In this document: piece by piece, positions 36,283 to 47,215 of the stretch | Position numbering within the stretch: position 1 is the stretch's first letter | How the letters are laid out: each line of letters begins with the position of its first letter | Source of the DNA: Hexactinellida sp. DTS-2022 | Taxonomy: Eukaryota > Porifera > Hexactinellida | Assembly: GCA_028753945.1 (NCBI GenBank) | Contig: JAPNXP010000013.1 | Location: 1,984,001 to 2,048,000 of the forward strand | Direction of reading: 5' to 3' | Length of the DNA stretch: 64,000 nt | Notes under the pieces: model-generated | What the model was told of the DNA's origin: nothing | The model's input: the letters and a program-made list of their open reading frames with translations, nothing else | Database searches by the model: none | Position numbers and translations under genes: made by a program

Positions 36283-36590
36283 TAATGCCATAGCAGAAAA
36301 TTGGTTTAGGATAGTTATACATCCAATATTCGAATCTAATAGACACATCAGACCTGGTGATTTTTATTCGTACAATGTATAGTAATATTCATGATAGAAT
36401 TTCTGCTTTCAAATTTGGATTTCATCCCTTGGCTTCTAAAATATTTAAAGCAAAGAAGCGTAAACTAGAAGTACCTAATGAAGAAGATTGTAAGGTGGAA
36501 TGGTCTCGGAGGAGCAAAATTCATAGGAGTTATATAACCCCAGATATAGATAATGTAGAGAAAGTTTTTGAAAATGTTATCAAACTTTAA
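36283..36590 (+). pseudogene. Transposase body of the 15-kb element, part 5
   Basis: NAIAENWFRIV (probable third catalytic acid, E in ENWF), HIRPGDF, then after a 1-bp shift RTMYSNIHDRISAFKFGFH and KIFKAKKRKLE, ending with a basic tail and a TAA at about 36590. It completes the transposase domain before the OTU region. Confidence 0.7.
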
Positions 36591-36882
36591 ATAATAATGT
36601 ACAGTCTAAAAGAGGTAAATATTTAAAGAGAAAGATTTTGGACTGAATTTCCGCGAAAAAAGAGGTAAAATCCATAGCCCCTGATGTGGTCCTCGAGGCA
36701 GCTGCTGTTGATATTATCACTGACATCGATATAATTGAAATAAGCCACTCTCCCACCCTGGTCAGATAGATATTTGTCATAATCTGAATTTTAATGTTGT
36801 AATATCGCCAGTACATAGCAAGATTAACAACAGTAATGTAAAGAGACCACTGAATGAGTATGTACCTAGCAAGACTTATTGT

Positions 36883-38015
36883 GTCCCCGGAATGGAAATT
36901 GTTTGTTTTCTTCTATAGCATATTGGATTACCGGTTGTTCGGATAATTGTCACGAAATACGGAAACTTATCGTTGATAGTATAATTAATTAATTAACAGT
37001 AATATGTGGAAAATTTATTAATAATGAATACCCAAATACTTACAGAAATATCGGAGATTATGTGGCTAAAACTGGTATGAAGAGTAATGCCAAATGGGGC
37101 GGAGATTTAGAATTATTCGCAGCATGTCTCTTATTTAGGACAGATATTTGGGTCTTTTCGAAAGACACGGGTAACACATGGAATGTTTTCTCTGGAAAAG
37201 GTGCTAGTATAGATCAGGTAATTAATACACCACCCGCCAACACCACTGGATATTTTACATTGTACATACTGGTAATCATAGGCGCCGAAAGTGGGGGGTC
37301 AGGGGGGGTTACCCTCCCTGGTTTTTGTCAGGTAGGGTTTCACCCCCCCCCCCCCCCCCTGGCTGAGGAAAGAGTCAGGAAGGGTATACCCCTCCTGGTT
37401 GGTCAGGCAGGGTATATTAGACATATTCTTTATTGTTAAAGTTAAAGTAGAAAACATACACGTAAACCCATTGAAAAATTATAATTCCATAAGGAGTCCT
37501 TCTAAATAACATTGGATTATTAATATATGTATACAATTATGCCCGTCAACATAATGATTTTCAGCCACCATAGCAGTGGCGAAACAGGGGGATGCGCTAG
37601 GGGGGGGGCGTCCCCCCCCCCCGTAAATTGAAGGGGGGGCAACATTATTGGTGCGGGTGTTACCGTTCCCTCTGGATAAAAAATACAATATTCAATATAA
37701 TTTAGTACAATAAAATATACGTATAATTCATTCAAAACAAATTGATATCTGGGTATCTCGCAGTCCATTTTTTTCTGGGGGGCTTGCCCCCAGAACCCCC
37801 CAAGGATCGCTCGCAACACTCGCTCCGCGCCCCCCAACTTTAATCTTATACTTGTAAACTTTGCGACAATGCGCCATGGGAATCGTTTTTTTGACCTTTC
37901 ACATTTAAATGTAAAGTTACACCCCCCCTGGCGCTGGAGAGTTTCGGCGCCTATGCTGGTAATCATTATGAACCAATCTTGGAATTATCAGAAAAGGAGA
38001 TAGATACGAAGTTTT
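36883..38015 (+). pseudogene. OTU protease of the 15-kb element, inactivated
   Basis: OTU domain with NGNCLFSSIAYWITGCSDN (36890 on), SNAKWGGDLELFAACLLF (37080-37135) and the His block NHYEPILEL after 37958. The usual GDGNC is RNGNC, so the catalytic-site Asp is replaced by Asn. A TAA near 36985 and a hAT MITE at 37274-37958 break it. It is the same domain type as in the Helitron and the Ginger1 gene but clearly distinct in sequence. The MITE duplication also shifts the frame by one base. Confidence 0.8.
37274..37958. mobile_element. hAT MITE with CATAGGCGCCGAAA ends, inside OTU
   Basis: Ends CATAGGCGCCGAAA / complement TTTCGGCGCCTATG, with duplication CTGGTAAT on both sides. The interior has G/C runs of 8-17 and a region (37570-37870) homologous, inverted, to 48230-48490, so it is itself composite. 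Confidence 0.85.
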
Positions 38016-39013
38016 AGAATATTTATTTTCGCGCGCATATTATGGTTATTCTATTTTAATTGTGTCGACAACGATTAACGATTAATGATTAACGATTAAT
38101 TTATAAATGTATTAATGATATTCGTGTACACACTTTATGTAAAAATTTTAATTATATAATAAATTCTTTGTATAATCTTTGAAATCTAATAAGTCATCCT
38201 ATTAAACTATCAAATTATTTAATATCTTATTTATGACCGAGCTCATCTCCTTGCAATAATTAAAACAATACTCTCTCTCCATTTGTGAAAAAGGCTATTC
38301 AGTCTACAGAATTTGGTATTAATTAATTGATGGAGTAAATTAGCCCGTTTACTATTATTGAGGGACTGTGTCCTTGGGTAATAAATGCTTTGAAATACCT
38401 CAAATATATTAATAGAATGAGAGGCGCGAGTTGACATTATCCTATTCATAAAGAATTATTAATACGTAATAGAATATCAGCTTGAAGCTTGTGATCTAAT
38501 TTAATAACTTCTAATGTCTACGTCAAACTGGAATTGACGCTATTTGCTAGCTGTATGCATATAAATAGTGGGATTTTAATGGAGACTCGATTTTGACAAC
38601 TTCAATATTCAAACGTTAATATTTCAAAAGGTACATAATATTTTTTGATGAAATTTCTATAACATAAACGTAGATAGCTCTGGAGTTTACATGCATAATT
38701 TCAGCGCTTGATAATTAGTGTTAGTGTATTAAAAAAGTGGGTGAACTAGTGCGGGTCAGGGGTCAATAATTTTTGTCGAAAATGAAATTTTTTTTAATTG
38801 TAATGCTAGTTTCATAAAAGTTTCTACTCTTTCGAATGCTGTAAAATCATTTAAATTTTATGTCAGCACGTTAGTCAACTTATTGACTGTAGTTGTGCTG
38901 GTCGAATATTCAGCCAACTTCACACTCGTGAAAAAGTTACACAAATACTAATAATTAAGAATTAAGTTCATTGTTCTGGAACGAATCCCTATTTTATACC
39001 CATAATTACGATC

Positions 39014-39239
39014 ATATTGCTAATAACATGCTATTCTTGTAGGATTCCAAATTTTGAAGAATTTCAAATAATATTACTAATATGACAAATAATAACATTC
39101 TAGATCCAATAGTAGAATTCTATACTATTGGTTACTATTGGTACTCTAGATTGTTATTATTTGTCATATTAGTAATTATTTATAATTCTTCAAATTTGAA
39201 ATACATGTACTACAAGAATAGGATGTTGCTAGCAATATG
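39014..39239. repeat. Palindromic MITE, arms about 90 bp
   Basis: TATTGCTAATAACATGCTAT onward pairs with its complement ending CAATA. The centre is CTATACTATTGGTTACTATTGG. It lies in the right remnant of the outer hAT. Confidence 0.75.
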
Positions 39240-39347
39240 GTTGTAATTATGAGGTTCCACTGTAATATTACTTATTCTCATCATGAGGCTCTGCGGGCCA
39301 CACTGAAGTGTATCGCGGGCCACAGGTTGGCCACCCCTGGGCTAGTT

Positions 39348-40290
39348 GAAGCCTACAATTATATTTTGAAATTCCATATATATAGACTGTCTATAAAAGC
39401 GAAATCAATATTCGCTAATGGAGTGGGAACAATGAGTAACTCCGGTATCTCTGCGCTACCAAAATTTGATTTTGTGAAACGTACAATGCGTCGTTTAAAA
39501 TCTTCTACAACAGATAATGTCAACAAAACTACGATGGCCGAGGAAATCTTCATAGCAGAGAAATACAAATATACTCTAAAAGGAAAGCCATTTTTGTTAT
39601 TTGACTCCGGTATTGGCGATATAAACAGGTCTTGATATTTGGGAGTACTAAAATGCTCTCACTATTGCGTGATGCAAGCAATTGGTTTGCTGACGGAACT
39701 TGTAAAGTTGTACCCAGCGAATTCTTCCAACTTTATACAATTCATTGCGAAAAAGATGGATATACTATCCCCTGCATATATGCGCTACTGAAGACAAGCG
39801 TGAAACGACATACAATAAACTCTTCAAACAACTAATCGGACTTGAACCCGGACTAAATCCATCACATATCATGGTGGATTTTGAAAAGGCTACGCTCAAT
39901 GCTTTTGAAGAAAATTTCATTGCAGTTATTTCTGGGTGTTTTTTTTCCTTTTAGCGCCCAAAAAAATTTCCGCCAAATTCAATCAAATGGGTTGACATGA
40001 CAATAATTAGAAGATGAAGAATTTCAATTCAAATGAAAATCCCACCGAGTCTTTCCTTTGTACCCGAACACGATGTAATCGATTCTTTCACCATGCTTAT
40101 TGCGGATTTTCCAGCATCAGGTAAAGGTATAGCAGAATATTTTTAGACCAACTACGTAAATCGGTATAAGACTCCCTGACCAAAGCAGAAGGCTACCTCC
40201 CTTTCCTATAAGGCTATGGAACATGTATGAGCGAGCAACATCAAGTCATCCAGTACCAACAATTCAGTTCAAGGATGGCTTAAAAAATAT
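39348..40290 (+). pseudogene. Phantom/MULE-type transposase fragment
   Basis: Transposase of the Phantom subgroup of Mutator-like elements. Visible blocks: LPKFDFVKRTMRRLKSS, KPFLLFDSG, then after a frameshift ASNWFADGTCKVVPSEFFQL (first Asp), then HIMVDFEKATLNAF (second Asp), SGCFF, SFVPEHDVIDSFTMLIADFP and NNSVQGW, where relatives usually have Glu (NNSVEGW). Several stops and frameshifts. The left part of the gene was separated by the hAT whose duplication is GGCTAGTT; the pre-insertion sequence continues at 15743 leftwards, where no clear FLYWCH finger was found. Confidence 0.8.
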
Positions 40291-40463
40291 ATATCTACAA
40301 ATAGTTTATATAGAAAATATTCGGCCTAATATGTTCGGAATCCCTTACTAACCGAAACCACTGTACTTTTTGTTGCAGCCTAAGGTCCATTTTTGATTGA
40401 CACTCTAATTTACCCCTTCGTAAGTTAGAAATTTATAACACATTTATAAAATTCGTTCCTTTA

Positions 40464-42735
40464 GGATTTTATGAAGATGTTCAGGTGGCTTTATCTCCGC
40501 AACACGTTAAAGACATTCGTGAAATTGATTCATATATCAAAGATATTTCGAGCTACCATCAAAATTCTTCCCAAAAAGAAATCAAACAAGCTATTGTCAT
40601 TCTTCAATCTTGAATTGACAAGTTTGATCTTAATAATGAACCTGATACATTATTAGCAATCCCTCGTCTCCAATTTATATTATGCCAACTCGAAAATATC
40701 TTGCTTCCCAAGCAAAGATACAGATACAATGTGATTACTCTTACACTTGCTTTAAAGGCCCAACTTATTTCTCCTGCTTGTTATAGTTTTCTTCAAACTT
40801 CTCAATGTCTTACACTTCCACATCAAAGTACATTACGAAATCTTACTTCAAAATCTGGTTTGGAATATGATTTTAGAGAATTTCTAATTAAATCAACGGA
40901 GAAGTTTACTAAACAACAGCGTCAGCTCGTATTAAACATCGATGAGGTTTATGTACAGTCTGACTTTAGCTATAAAGGAGGAAAGATTTATGGCTCATCC
41001 AGTTCGAATGTAGAAGTAGCGGCAAAAACTGTACTTGCTTTCATGGTGACTAGCCTTTTCGATAAATGGAGTGAAATAGTTCGTCTATATCCACTTGCCT
41101 CTACGGATGCTAAAGAAGTCTTTGAGATAGTGACGACTGTCATAGCTAATATTGAAAAGTGCAACCTCAATGTTGTGGTATTATGTTCAGACAACTTATC
41201 GCTAAATCAAAATTTATTCAAATTATTCTCGCACAAGCATGTAATTGAACGATCAGTTCCCCATCCTTGTGACCCCAATCGTCCTTTATTCCTCATTTTT
41301 GATTTTGTCCACATCATTAAATGTATTCGTAACTATTGGCTTAACCAACATGATCCTCAGTGTTGTTTATTTTTCCTTCTTTTGAAGATACTATTAACTT
41401 TAATTTACCAGCTGCTGTATCCAGAGCATCCTTTGAAGATATTAGGAATCAATACAGACTTGAGCACTCTTCCACCTTGAAGCAAGCATATAAATTGACC
41501 GAAAAGGTTTGCTGGCCTACCAATTTAGAGAGGCAAAATGTTAATATGCGTTGGCTGTGTTTAGCGAATCGACAAACGCTAACTTGAGGCTAAATAAACA
41601 AATTCAGGGTGCTGCTATTGTAACTCAGACTCATGAATTTCTAGATGTTATAATTCATATTTGGAAAATCTTTAATGTTAACAGTCTAATGAAAGGTAAC
41701 CGCTTAAGAGATTCCTTTTCAAACCCACTCATTAATAATGATGAACGTTTTTCATTTCTTAGTAATGTTGTTCAATGGCTAGATACTTGGAAATTGCTAC
41801 CTGGTAAGGTTGGAAAGTTAACACCCCAAACTTTCTCTAGTTTCAGACATTCTTGTTTAGTACTTCCTCAAATAGTTAACTATCTTACAAGTGACACATG
41901 TGGTTTCGCTTATATTATATCCTCCCGTCTTCAGAACGATCCCCTTGAACACCGTTTTGGCGTTTATCGACAAATGTCAGGTGCTCAGTATAGTATATCT
42001 GTCCTCCAAATTCTTGAAAGTGAGCGAAGATTAAAGCTTTCTTCAATATTAAAGTTATTTCAGAAGGATACTTCTGGAGAAATGTCACTTAAAGACTTTA
42101 TTAAGACATTTACCTCGGAGGAAGAACCGGTTGAAATAACTCCATTAGAAGATTTCTTGTCGCTGTTGGACAATTCTATTACCCTTCCTGAAGTAGATGA
42201 AACTACTCTCCTAGCATTGGCATTTGTAGCTGGATACGCTGTCCATTCTACATTCTATAAATACAAAGATAAGTTTGGGGAATGCTTTGCTAGTTTAACC
42301 AAACAGAGAGATATTCATTTTGAAAATCAAGATAGTGTGAATCTACTCATTCAAATAACAGATCGAGGAGGATTAAAGTATCCATCAATGGAGGTTCTAG
42401 AATCGTACATTCTCCTTTGGAAAATCTATACTGCAATTGAAGAGCAACCGATATTATTCAGCAAATTTATTTCATCAACCCCGCGAAAAATTCTTGTATC
42501 TCTCTCTACTATCAAAATAGAAGATACATCATCTTTGACAGAATTTTGGAGAAGTAATTGCGACTACTGTCTCAAGGTTAAATGGGATCTATTGAAGAAA
42601 ATACTTTGTACCATCTCTAATTGCATTCTGTCAAATAAAGTTCGCAACTTAAATTCACTCAAAGTACTCAAATCTTCAAAACGAACTTCTAATATTGAGG
42701 ACAACAGGAAATTAAAGAAATTCAATCTTAATTAA
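40464..42735 (+). pseudogene. P-element/THAP9-like transposase, nearly complete body
   Basis: Begins after a credible acceptor (TTCCTTTAG|GA, 40463) with FYEDVQVALSPQHVK. Core: LTLPHQSTLRNLTS, LVLNIDEVYVQSDFSYKGG (first Asp), KTVLAFMVTSLFDKWSE, VVLCSDNLSLN (second Asp), PHPCDPNRPLFLIFDFVHI and IRNYWLN, then after a frameshift near 41350 TLKQAYKLTEKV and ERQNVN, then after another near 41560 LTPQTFSSFRHSC and RLQNDPLEHRFGVYRQMSG (catalytic Glu). The final 394 codons are uninterrupted to TAA 42735. Only about two frameshifts and one stop (40611) were seen. No THAP exon was found directly upstream. Confidence 0.88.
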
Positions 42736-43573
42736 TATAATTGTTTCAGTATGTGATTGAATACATATGTTATCTGTTTTAAGTGTCGGAGTTAATGATG
42801 AATACTCTTCTGTTTCAAAATTATCGTTATACAATGCCATCTACTTACCATCCATGGTCCAAAGTAGTTGTAAGTCCTGTATTACGACTTCCCGTACAGG
42901 GATATCTTCACATACTTGAAAGGAATTGCTTAGAATTTTCAATTCTAGCATATTTAGTTACTTCATATTATCTCTATGTATTTTCATTCGTATTCATCTA
43001 AAAAATATCTCTTTTCAATACCTTCAGTTGAAATTAATATTTAGGGAAAGAAGTGTCCAGCGACCAAGTGTCCGATTACCGTTAGAATTAGTTATGAAAA
43101 TCTTAGCTTGTGAAACAGTGAGCAACTTTGAATATTTTAGTTAATTCTAATATCACTAAGTTGCTAGGAAAATGCTAACAAATTCCTTACTATTCAGTAG
43201 AATACCTTAGTAATTGCGCAAATGTATGACATTTAGTTAATAATAACAACTGAGCACTTAAGGACAATTTCATCTATGAGAGGAACAAACTATGAACTCA
43301 TATTGGATTTTTGAAATGGAAGGAAGTTAGTTTTGTGCAATTAGGAGGGTATTTTGTGTGATGCACCAGGACAGCTATGCTATAAAGTGATCTAAGGTTT
43401 ATATGAGTTCTAATACACAATATATAACATTCAGTAAGCATCAACCCCTTTACATGAGTGTATAAATCCTTATATCCCTTGCGACTGGACTTTTACGAAA
43501 TTCTCATGTTCAAGATATTTGAACAATAACCATGGGTGAATATTAAAAGATTGTTAACAAACCAAAAAGTTTG
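42736..43573. other. No gene recognised
   Basis: AT-rich DNA after the P-like transposase stop. It presumably includes that element's 3' end, but no inverted terminus could be paired. Confidence 0.4.
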
Positions 43574-44100
43574 TAGTCTACTCCGCTTAATTGGGACACG
43601 TTTGTTCGAGGACACTTGTCCCAATTAACCGAAAAAATTATGTAAGTGTGATCTACCTCGATTTGCCACATTTTACAATTAAATTGTTACAGCAATTCCT
43701 ACAATGCCTGCAGACTCTTGAAACTACTCAAACCCATAGTATGAGCCCTAATATTCTGTGGACCAATTGAAACTAACCCTGAGCCACAAGGTCATGATCT
43801 CAAGCAAAATTTCGATTTTCGGAAATCAAAAAGAAACAGACCCTAATTAGATATTTTGTTATGCCTTTATCAGAATGGACAAAGATTATTTGAATTTGTT
43901 CTGATAAATATGAATTTTCTATTGAGCGAGTACCAATTTTGAACCAAATTTGTTGAGTTTCTCTCGATTAAGCGGAGTTTGTCCCGATTAACAGAAAATA
44001 TTTAGTATTAGGTGCTATGTAAAGGATTCCGTGTTTGGGAGTTGTCCCAATTAAACGGTTGTCCCGATTAACCGGTGTCCCAATTAAGCGGAGTACACTG
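43574..44100. mobile_element. TA-flanked pogo-like MITE (ACTCCGCTTAATTGGGAC)
   Basis: The right end complements CAGTGTACTCCGCTTAATTG; the left end is the same with two changes. Internal repeats GATTAACCG/GATTAAGCG near both ends. A partial copy is at 7984-8318. Confidence 0.85.
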
Positions 44101-44570
44101 TATTTTAATTGATTTAGAACAGACTCCCAGAACTAAGGGTAAAAGACCTCGTACATAATTTTTTATACCATTCATTCCAATGACCTATATGCCAGTAATA
44201 CTTCACTTTTAAGTGTCTGCAATACAAATGCCTGTTGCCTATAAACTAGTTTTAAGCCACTGTCCATTATATCCAACTTCATTACAACGGAGTTCACTGT
44301 ATATCGAAGCATAATGCTAGTAAGAATAGTCCAACTAGAAAGCTCATAAAAATCATATATTATCAAATATTTACAAAATTTCCACAACTGAAAATCTAAA
44401 ATTACAGTTGTGTCGACTGCTTTATTTGTCGGATCAATGATTAATAGTGGCTCCACAAGAAAATGTCTGCACAGATGACAGCTGGAATCTACGATATTTT
44501 ATTCCCTTGGCAGAATTTGATTTACAAACATAAATCTTGTTGATACTGTATTAAATTGATTTATTACAAG
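44101..44570. other. No gene recognised
   Basis: The short minus-strand ORF of 94 codons in this stretch shows no motif and AT-driven composition. I do not support it as a gene. Confidence 0.35.
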
Positions 44571-44755
44571 CAGGCTTTCATCCAGGCAAAATTTCCCGCG
44601 CGCCTAGATTAAGTTTGAGCTCGCTCACACGCGCCTAAAATGTTCAATTTGTATTACGTCTATGGGAGCATCTCTCGATTTTCGCGCGCCTAGAAAAGTT
44701 TCCTTTTGAAATTACGCGCCTGAAGGCGCGTCGCATACGCCTAGATGAAACCCTG
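44571..44755. mobile_element. 185-bp hAT MITE (GGCGCG-rich), copy 1
   Basis: Ends CAGGCTTTCATCCAGGC and complement GCCTAGATGAAACCCTG, with perfect duplication ATTACAAG. A near-identical inverted copy is at 53510-53694. Confidence 0.92.
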
Positions 44756-44763
44756 ATTACAAG

Positions 44764-45864
44764 CTTTTCGATTTCGGTAGCTTCAAGATGGACCACTACT
44801 GAACAGGTACGCTTGCTCGATATGTTCATTAAATTATCTGTAATATTTTTATTTTTCAACTTGACACTAATAAAAAATTATTAATAGCCAATAGTCATTT
44901 TTTATCAGTATAAGCATTTACTTATTATACCTGTTGGCATCCATGTATGTAAGTTCAATTGATTTTACCTAATTCTAAACAGGGGTGGGGTTGGTCAACC
45001 ATTCTGAGTCTACGGTTACGATTCGATTTATCGCCACAGTTAACCGGTTAACCAACGATCGTATTCAATAGCATATGATATAACCAATAGAATTTTTAAT
45101 AATAGTACACTATAAAACTCGCTTTATAAAGTATATTGCCCTTGTACTGATACATTTCGTGCTTCATCAGGATCATGAAAATTAGGTAGAATTTACAAAA
45201 TTGTGATGAGCTATTAGCTGCAAAAATGCTTTTTTGAAAGTAATGATTCAAAAAAAATTTACCTATGGGACAAAAACTGCTAGGTCCACCTAAATTTTTC
45301 CCATATCGAAATTGAAAAGTCGGGCCACAAGATGTACATTAATCAACAACCTTGATACCGATCTTTGAAAACTCAAAAGCTCTGGCACTGATTGTCTAGC
45401 CAGGGCAGGCGTAACGGAGAAGAAAAATATAGAAATAACAACTCAGTGCTTTCAATCCACTATCTATTGTATAGTCGGCACAGTAAATCTAACCAAGGCA
45501 GTGGTTTAAATATGGGCTACTCTACTATTGTAAAGTCGGCACAGTAAAATAGAAGCCAATATTCTTGAATAGAAGGTAATCGACCACTGATAACAAATAC
45601 AATTAATACCTTAATTTGTAGCTAAATATGTATTAATTAATAAATTATCTCTGATTTATCTATTTTCCCCACTGAATGGTGATCGTAATCCTAGTTTCCT
45701 GTCCGTTAATGCATATTATTCCAAACAACCCCAAATATGTTATATAAATATACAGTCGTATGATTGTATACTCCGAGAAGATCTGAAGTATAATATTTTT
45801 TTAAATAACTACCAAATACGTGTAATTATAGTGAACATATCCAGTAGTGTGTTATGAACTAGAC
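44764..45864. other. No gene; repeat scraps
   Basis: Contains a hAT-like end CAGGGGTGGGGTTGGTCAACC (44982, first 20 bases considered) without a partner, and inverted copies of the CTATAC palindrome module (45465-45555). Confidence 0.4.
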
Positions 45865-46111
45865 CTGGGTTCCGAAAACTTTCATTTATATCAGGCCACA
45901 AAATTTTAACAAATATTTCCTCAGGCCCCAAACAATATCGATAAATTTTTCGAAATTTATAACAAAACTATTATGTTGTTGTATTACTAAAACTATACTA
46001 ATTTATAAGCAAAAAGTACACACAAATTACAAATTTCCATTGGGCTTCAGGCCACACATAAGGTTGTTTCAGGCCGCATGTGGCCTGAAAAACCTAGTTT
46101 GCGGAACCCTG
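45865..46111. mobile_element. 247-bp hAT MITE with AGGCC motifs
   Basis: Ends CTGGGTTCCGAAAAC and complement GTTTGCGGAACCCTG, with perfect duplication AACTAGAC. CAGGCC motifs are at both subterminal regions. Confidence 0.88.
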
Positions 46112-46447
46112 AACTAGACCCAACATTTCATATTATCATTTAAAACTAATCAAACACTATGCTCAAACTAAGTTTAGACTTAGTTTGTACTTCTTTTTGT
46201 TTTGGGAGTACAAAGTAGTTTCAGAGTCAGTTTAAGCTTAGTTGTTTGCTTAACTTGGTTCAAACTAAGTATATTAATCAATAGGTTTATACTCAGTTTA
46301 AGGATTGTAGTGAATAAAAATAGTTACAAAATTGAAACAAAAATAGTTTAAGTGAATTATGCTTGCATAAAATAAATAATAAGTGATACTAATTCAAACG
46401 TAAGTGTTAATATGTCGAGTAAATAAGATAGATCAGACTCAAATCAT

Positions 46448-47215
46448 TTATACAAAAGTCATAATTCCACGGAGAGCATCGCCTTGCTTAGTAGTTAATC
46501 GTGCTAAGTTGTCGCTACATTTCCAAAAGTAGATCTTACCATCCCCACTTATCTTTGTGATAAGAAAGTCGCTATCCTCTCCCTCATGGTACCATTCGTA
46601 CCGACTAGCTACATGACCCTTACAAGTCGAATGAGAGAACAGGGTTGGCAGCACTTCAGCTTCTAAATTTCTTACTGCAGTGATACGATCAGGATCCTTG
46701 AGAACCTTACTGATATCGTCAGATATCACTAGAGGAACTAACGAATTATCAGATAAGTTGTCAGGCAAGTAAGGGATAAGTAGTTTCTCTTCAATGGCGG
46801 TTTTAATTAAAAAAACGTAAACATTTGTGTGGGTGTAAGTGTTCCTGCATACAAACATTACATAAAATTCTGGCATTTTAGCACCAAAGTTTAGTTTCTG
46901 GTAATCAACTGTAGGGAACATAAGAGGGGGATCAGTATGGGAAGTATTTAGAAAAGTTAGTATTATCTGATCGCCATCTCCTACACCATATGAAACTTTT
47001 CTACATGTGTCTGACATACTTCTATTAGGATTAGCAACATATATGCTGTACTCAGTACCCAGGTATCGCTTCAGAGCCATTTTTATGAATAGAAGGTCGT
47101 TTGGGCGCTTTAACTCTTTGGAAAGACGGTTAACTGTGTTGGTTACTAATACAGAATTGGGTTTTGATTGAGAGACAGTACCATCAGAAGAATTTTTGCT
47201 GAATGAACACCCCAT
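46448..47215 (-). CDS. Orphan 255-aa protein with N-terminal acylation signal
   Basis: Uninterrupted intronless ORF, unlike nearly everything around it. It starts MGCSFSKN: Gly2 followed by Cys3 and Ser6 is a textbook N-myristoylation plus palmitoylation context, so a membrane-anchored peripheral protein is likely. No transmembrane segment is evident. The centre is moderately hydrophobic (MPEFYVMFVCRN, NVYVFLIKTAI) and the C-terminus has GDGKIYFWKCSDN and ends in LRGIMTFV. Residues 10-40 are Ser/Asn-rich. No family recognised. It may be a host gene or a captured ORF. Upstream (on the minus strand) there is an AT-rich TTAATATAG stretch about 20 bp before the ATG; no clear AATAAA signal was seen after the stop. 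Confidence 0.6.
   Translation of the reverse strand: MGCSFSKNSSDGTVSQSKPNSVLVTNTVNRLSKELKRPNDLLFIKMALKRYLGTEYSIYVANPNRSMSDTCRKVSYGVGDGDQIILTFLNTSHTDPPLMFPTVDYQKLNFGAKMPEFYVMFVCRNTYTHTNVYVFLIKTAIEEKLLIPYLPDNLSDNSLVPLVISDDISKVLKDPDRITAVRNLEAEVLPTLFSHSTCKGHVASRYEWYHEGEDSDFLITKISGDGKIYFWKCSDNLARLTTKQGDALRGIMTFV

Larger units (their letters stand above)
23932..38929 (+). mobile_element. 15-kb TIR element with a THAP-transposase-OTU gene
   Basis: Long inverted repeats of about 525 bp, 23932-24460 against 38405-38929, outer end ACGAGTGTGA. They share blocks such as GGCTGAATATTCGACCAGC and GACCCCTGACCCGCACTAG with about 90% identity by eye. Flanks AGAAAAGTT / GAAAAAGTT look like a diverged 9-bp duplication. 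Long TIRs and a 9-bp duplication suit Mutator-like elements, but the encoded transposase is not a standard MULE. At least eight later insertions sit inside. Confidence 0.7.
15752..39339. mobile_element. hAT element expanded to 23.6 kb by nested insertions
   Basis: Left end CAGGGGTGACCAACC (15752) and right end complement GGTTGGCCACCCCTG (to 39339). The perfect 8-bp duplication GGCTAGTT is at 15744-15751 and 39340-39347. Its own sequence is only about 2.3 kb: 15752-16538, 22810-23931 and 38930-39339. A 6.3-kb Academ-like element and a 15-kb TIR element account for the rest. The hAT landed in a Phantom/MULE gene, which resumes at 39348. Confidence 0.85.

Noticed and set aside
37479-37966. Minus-strand ORFs over the OTU-inserted MITE
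   Set aside because: They cover MITE sequence with poly-G/C runs and inverted repeats, with no protein motif.
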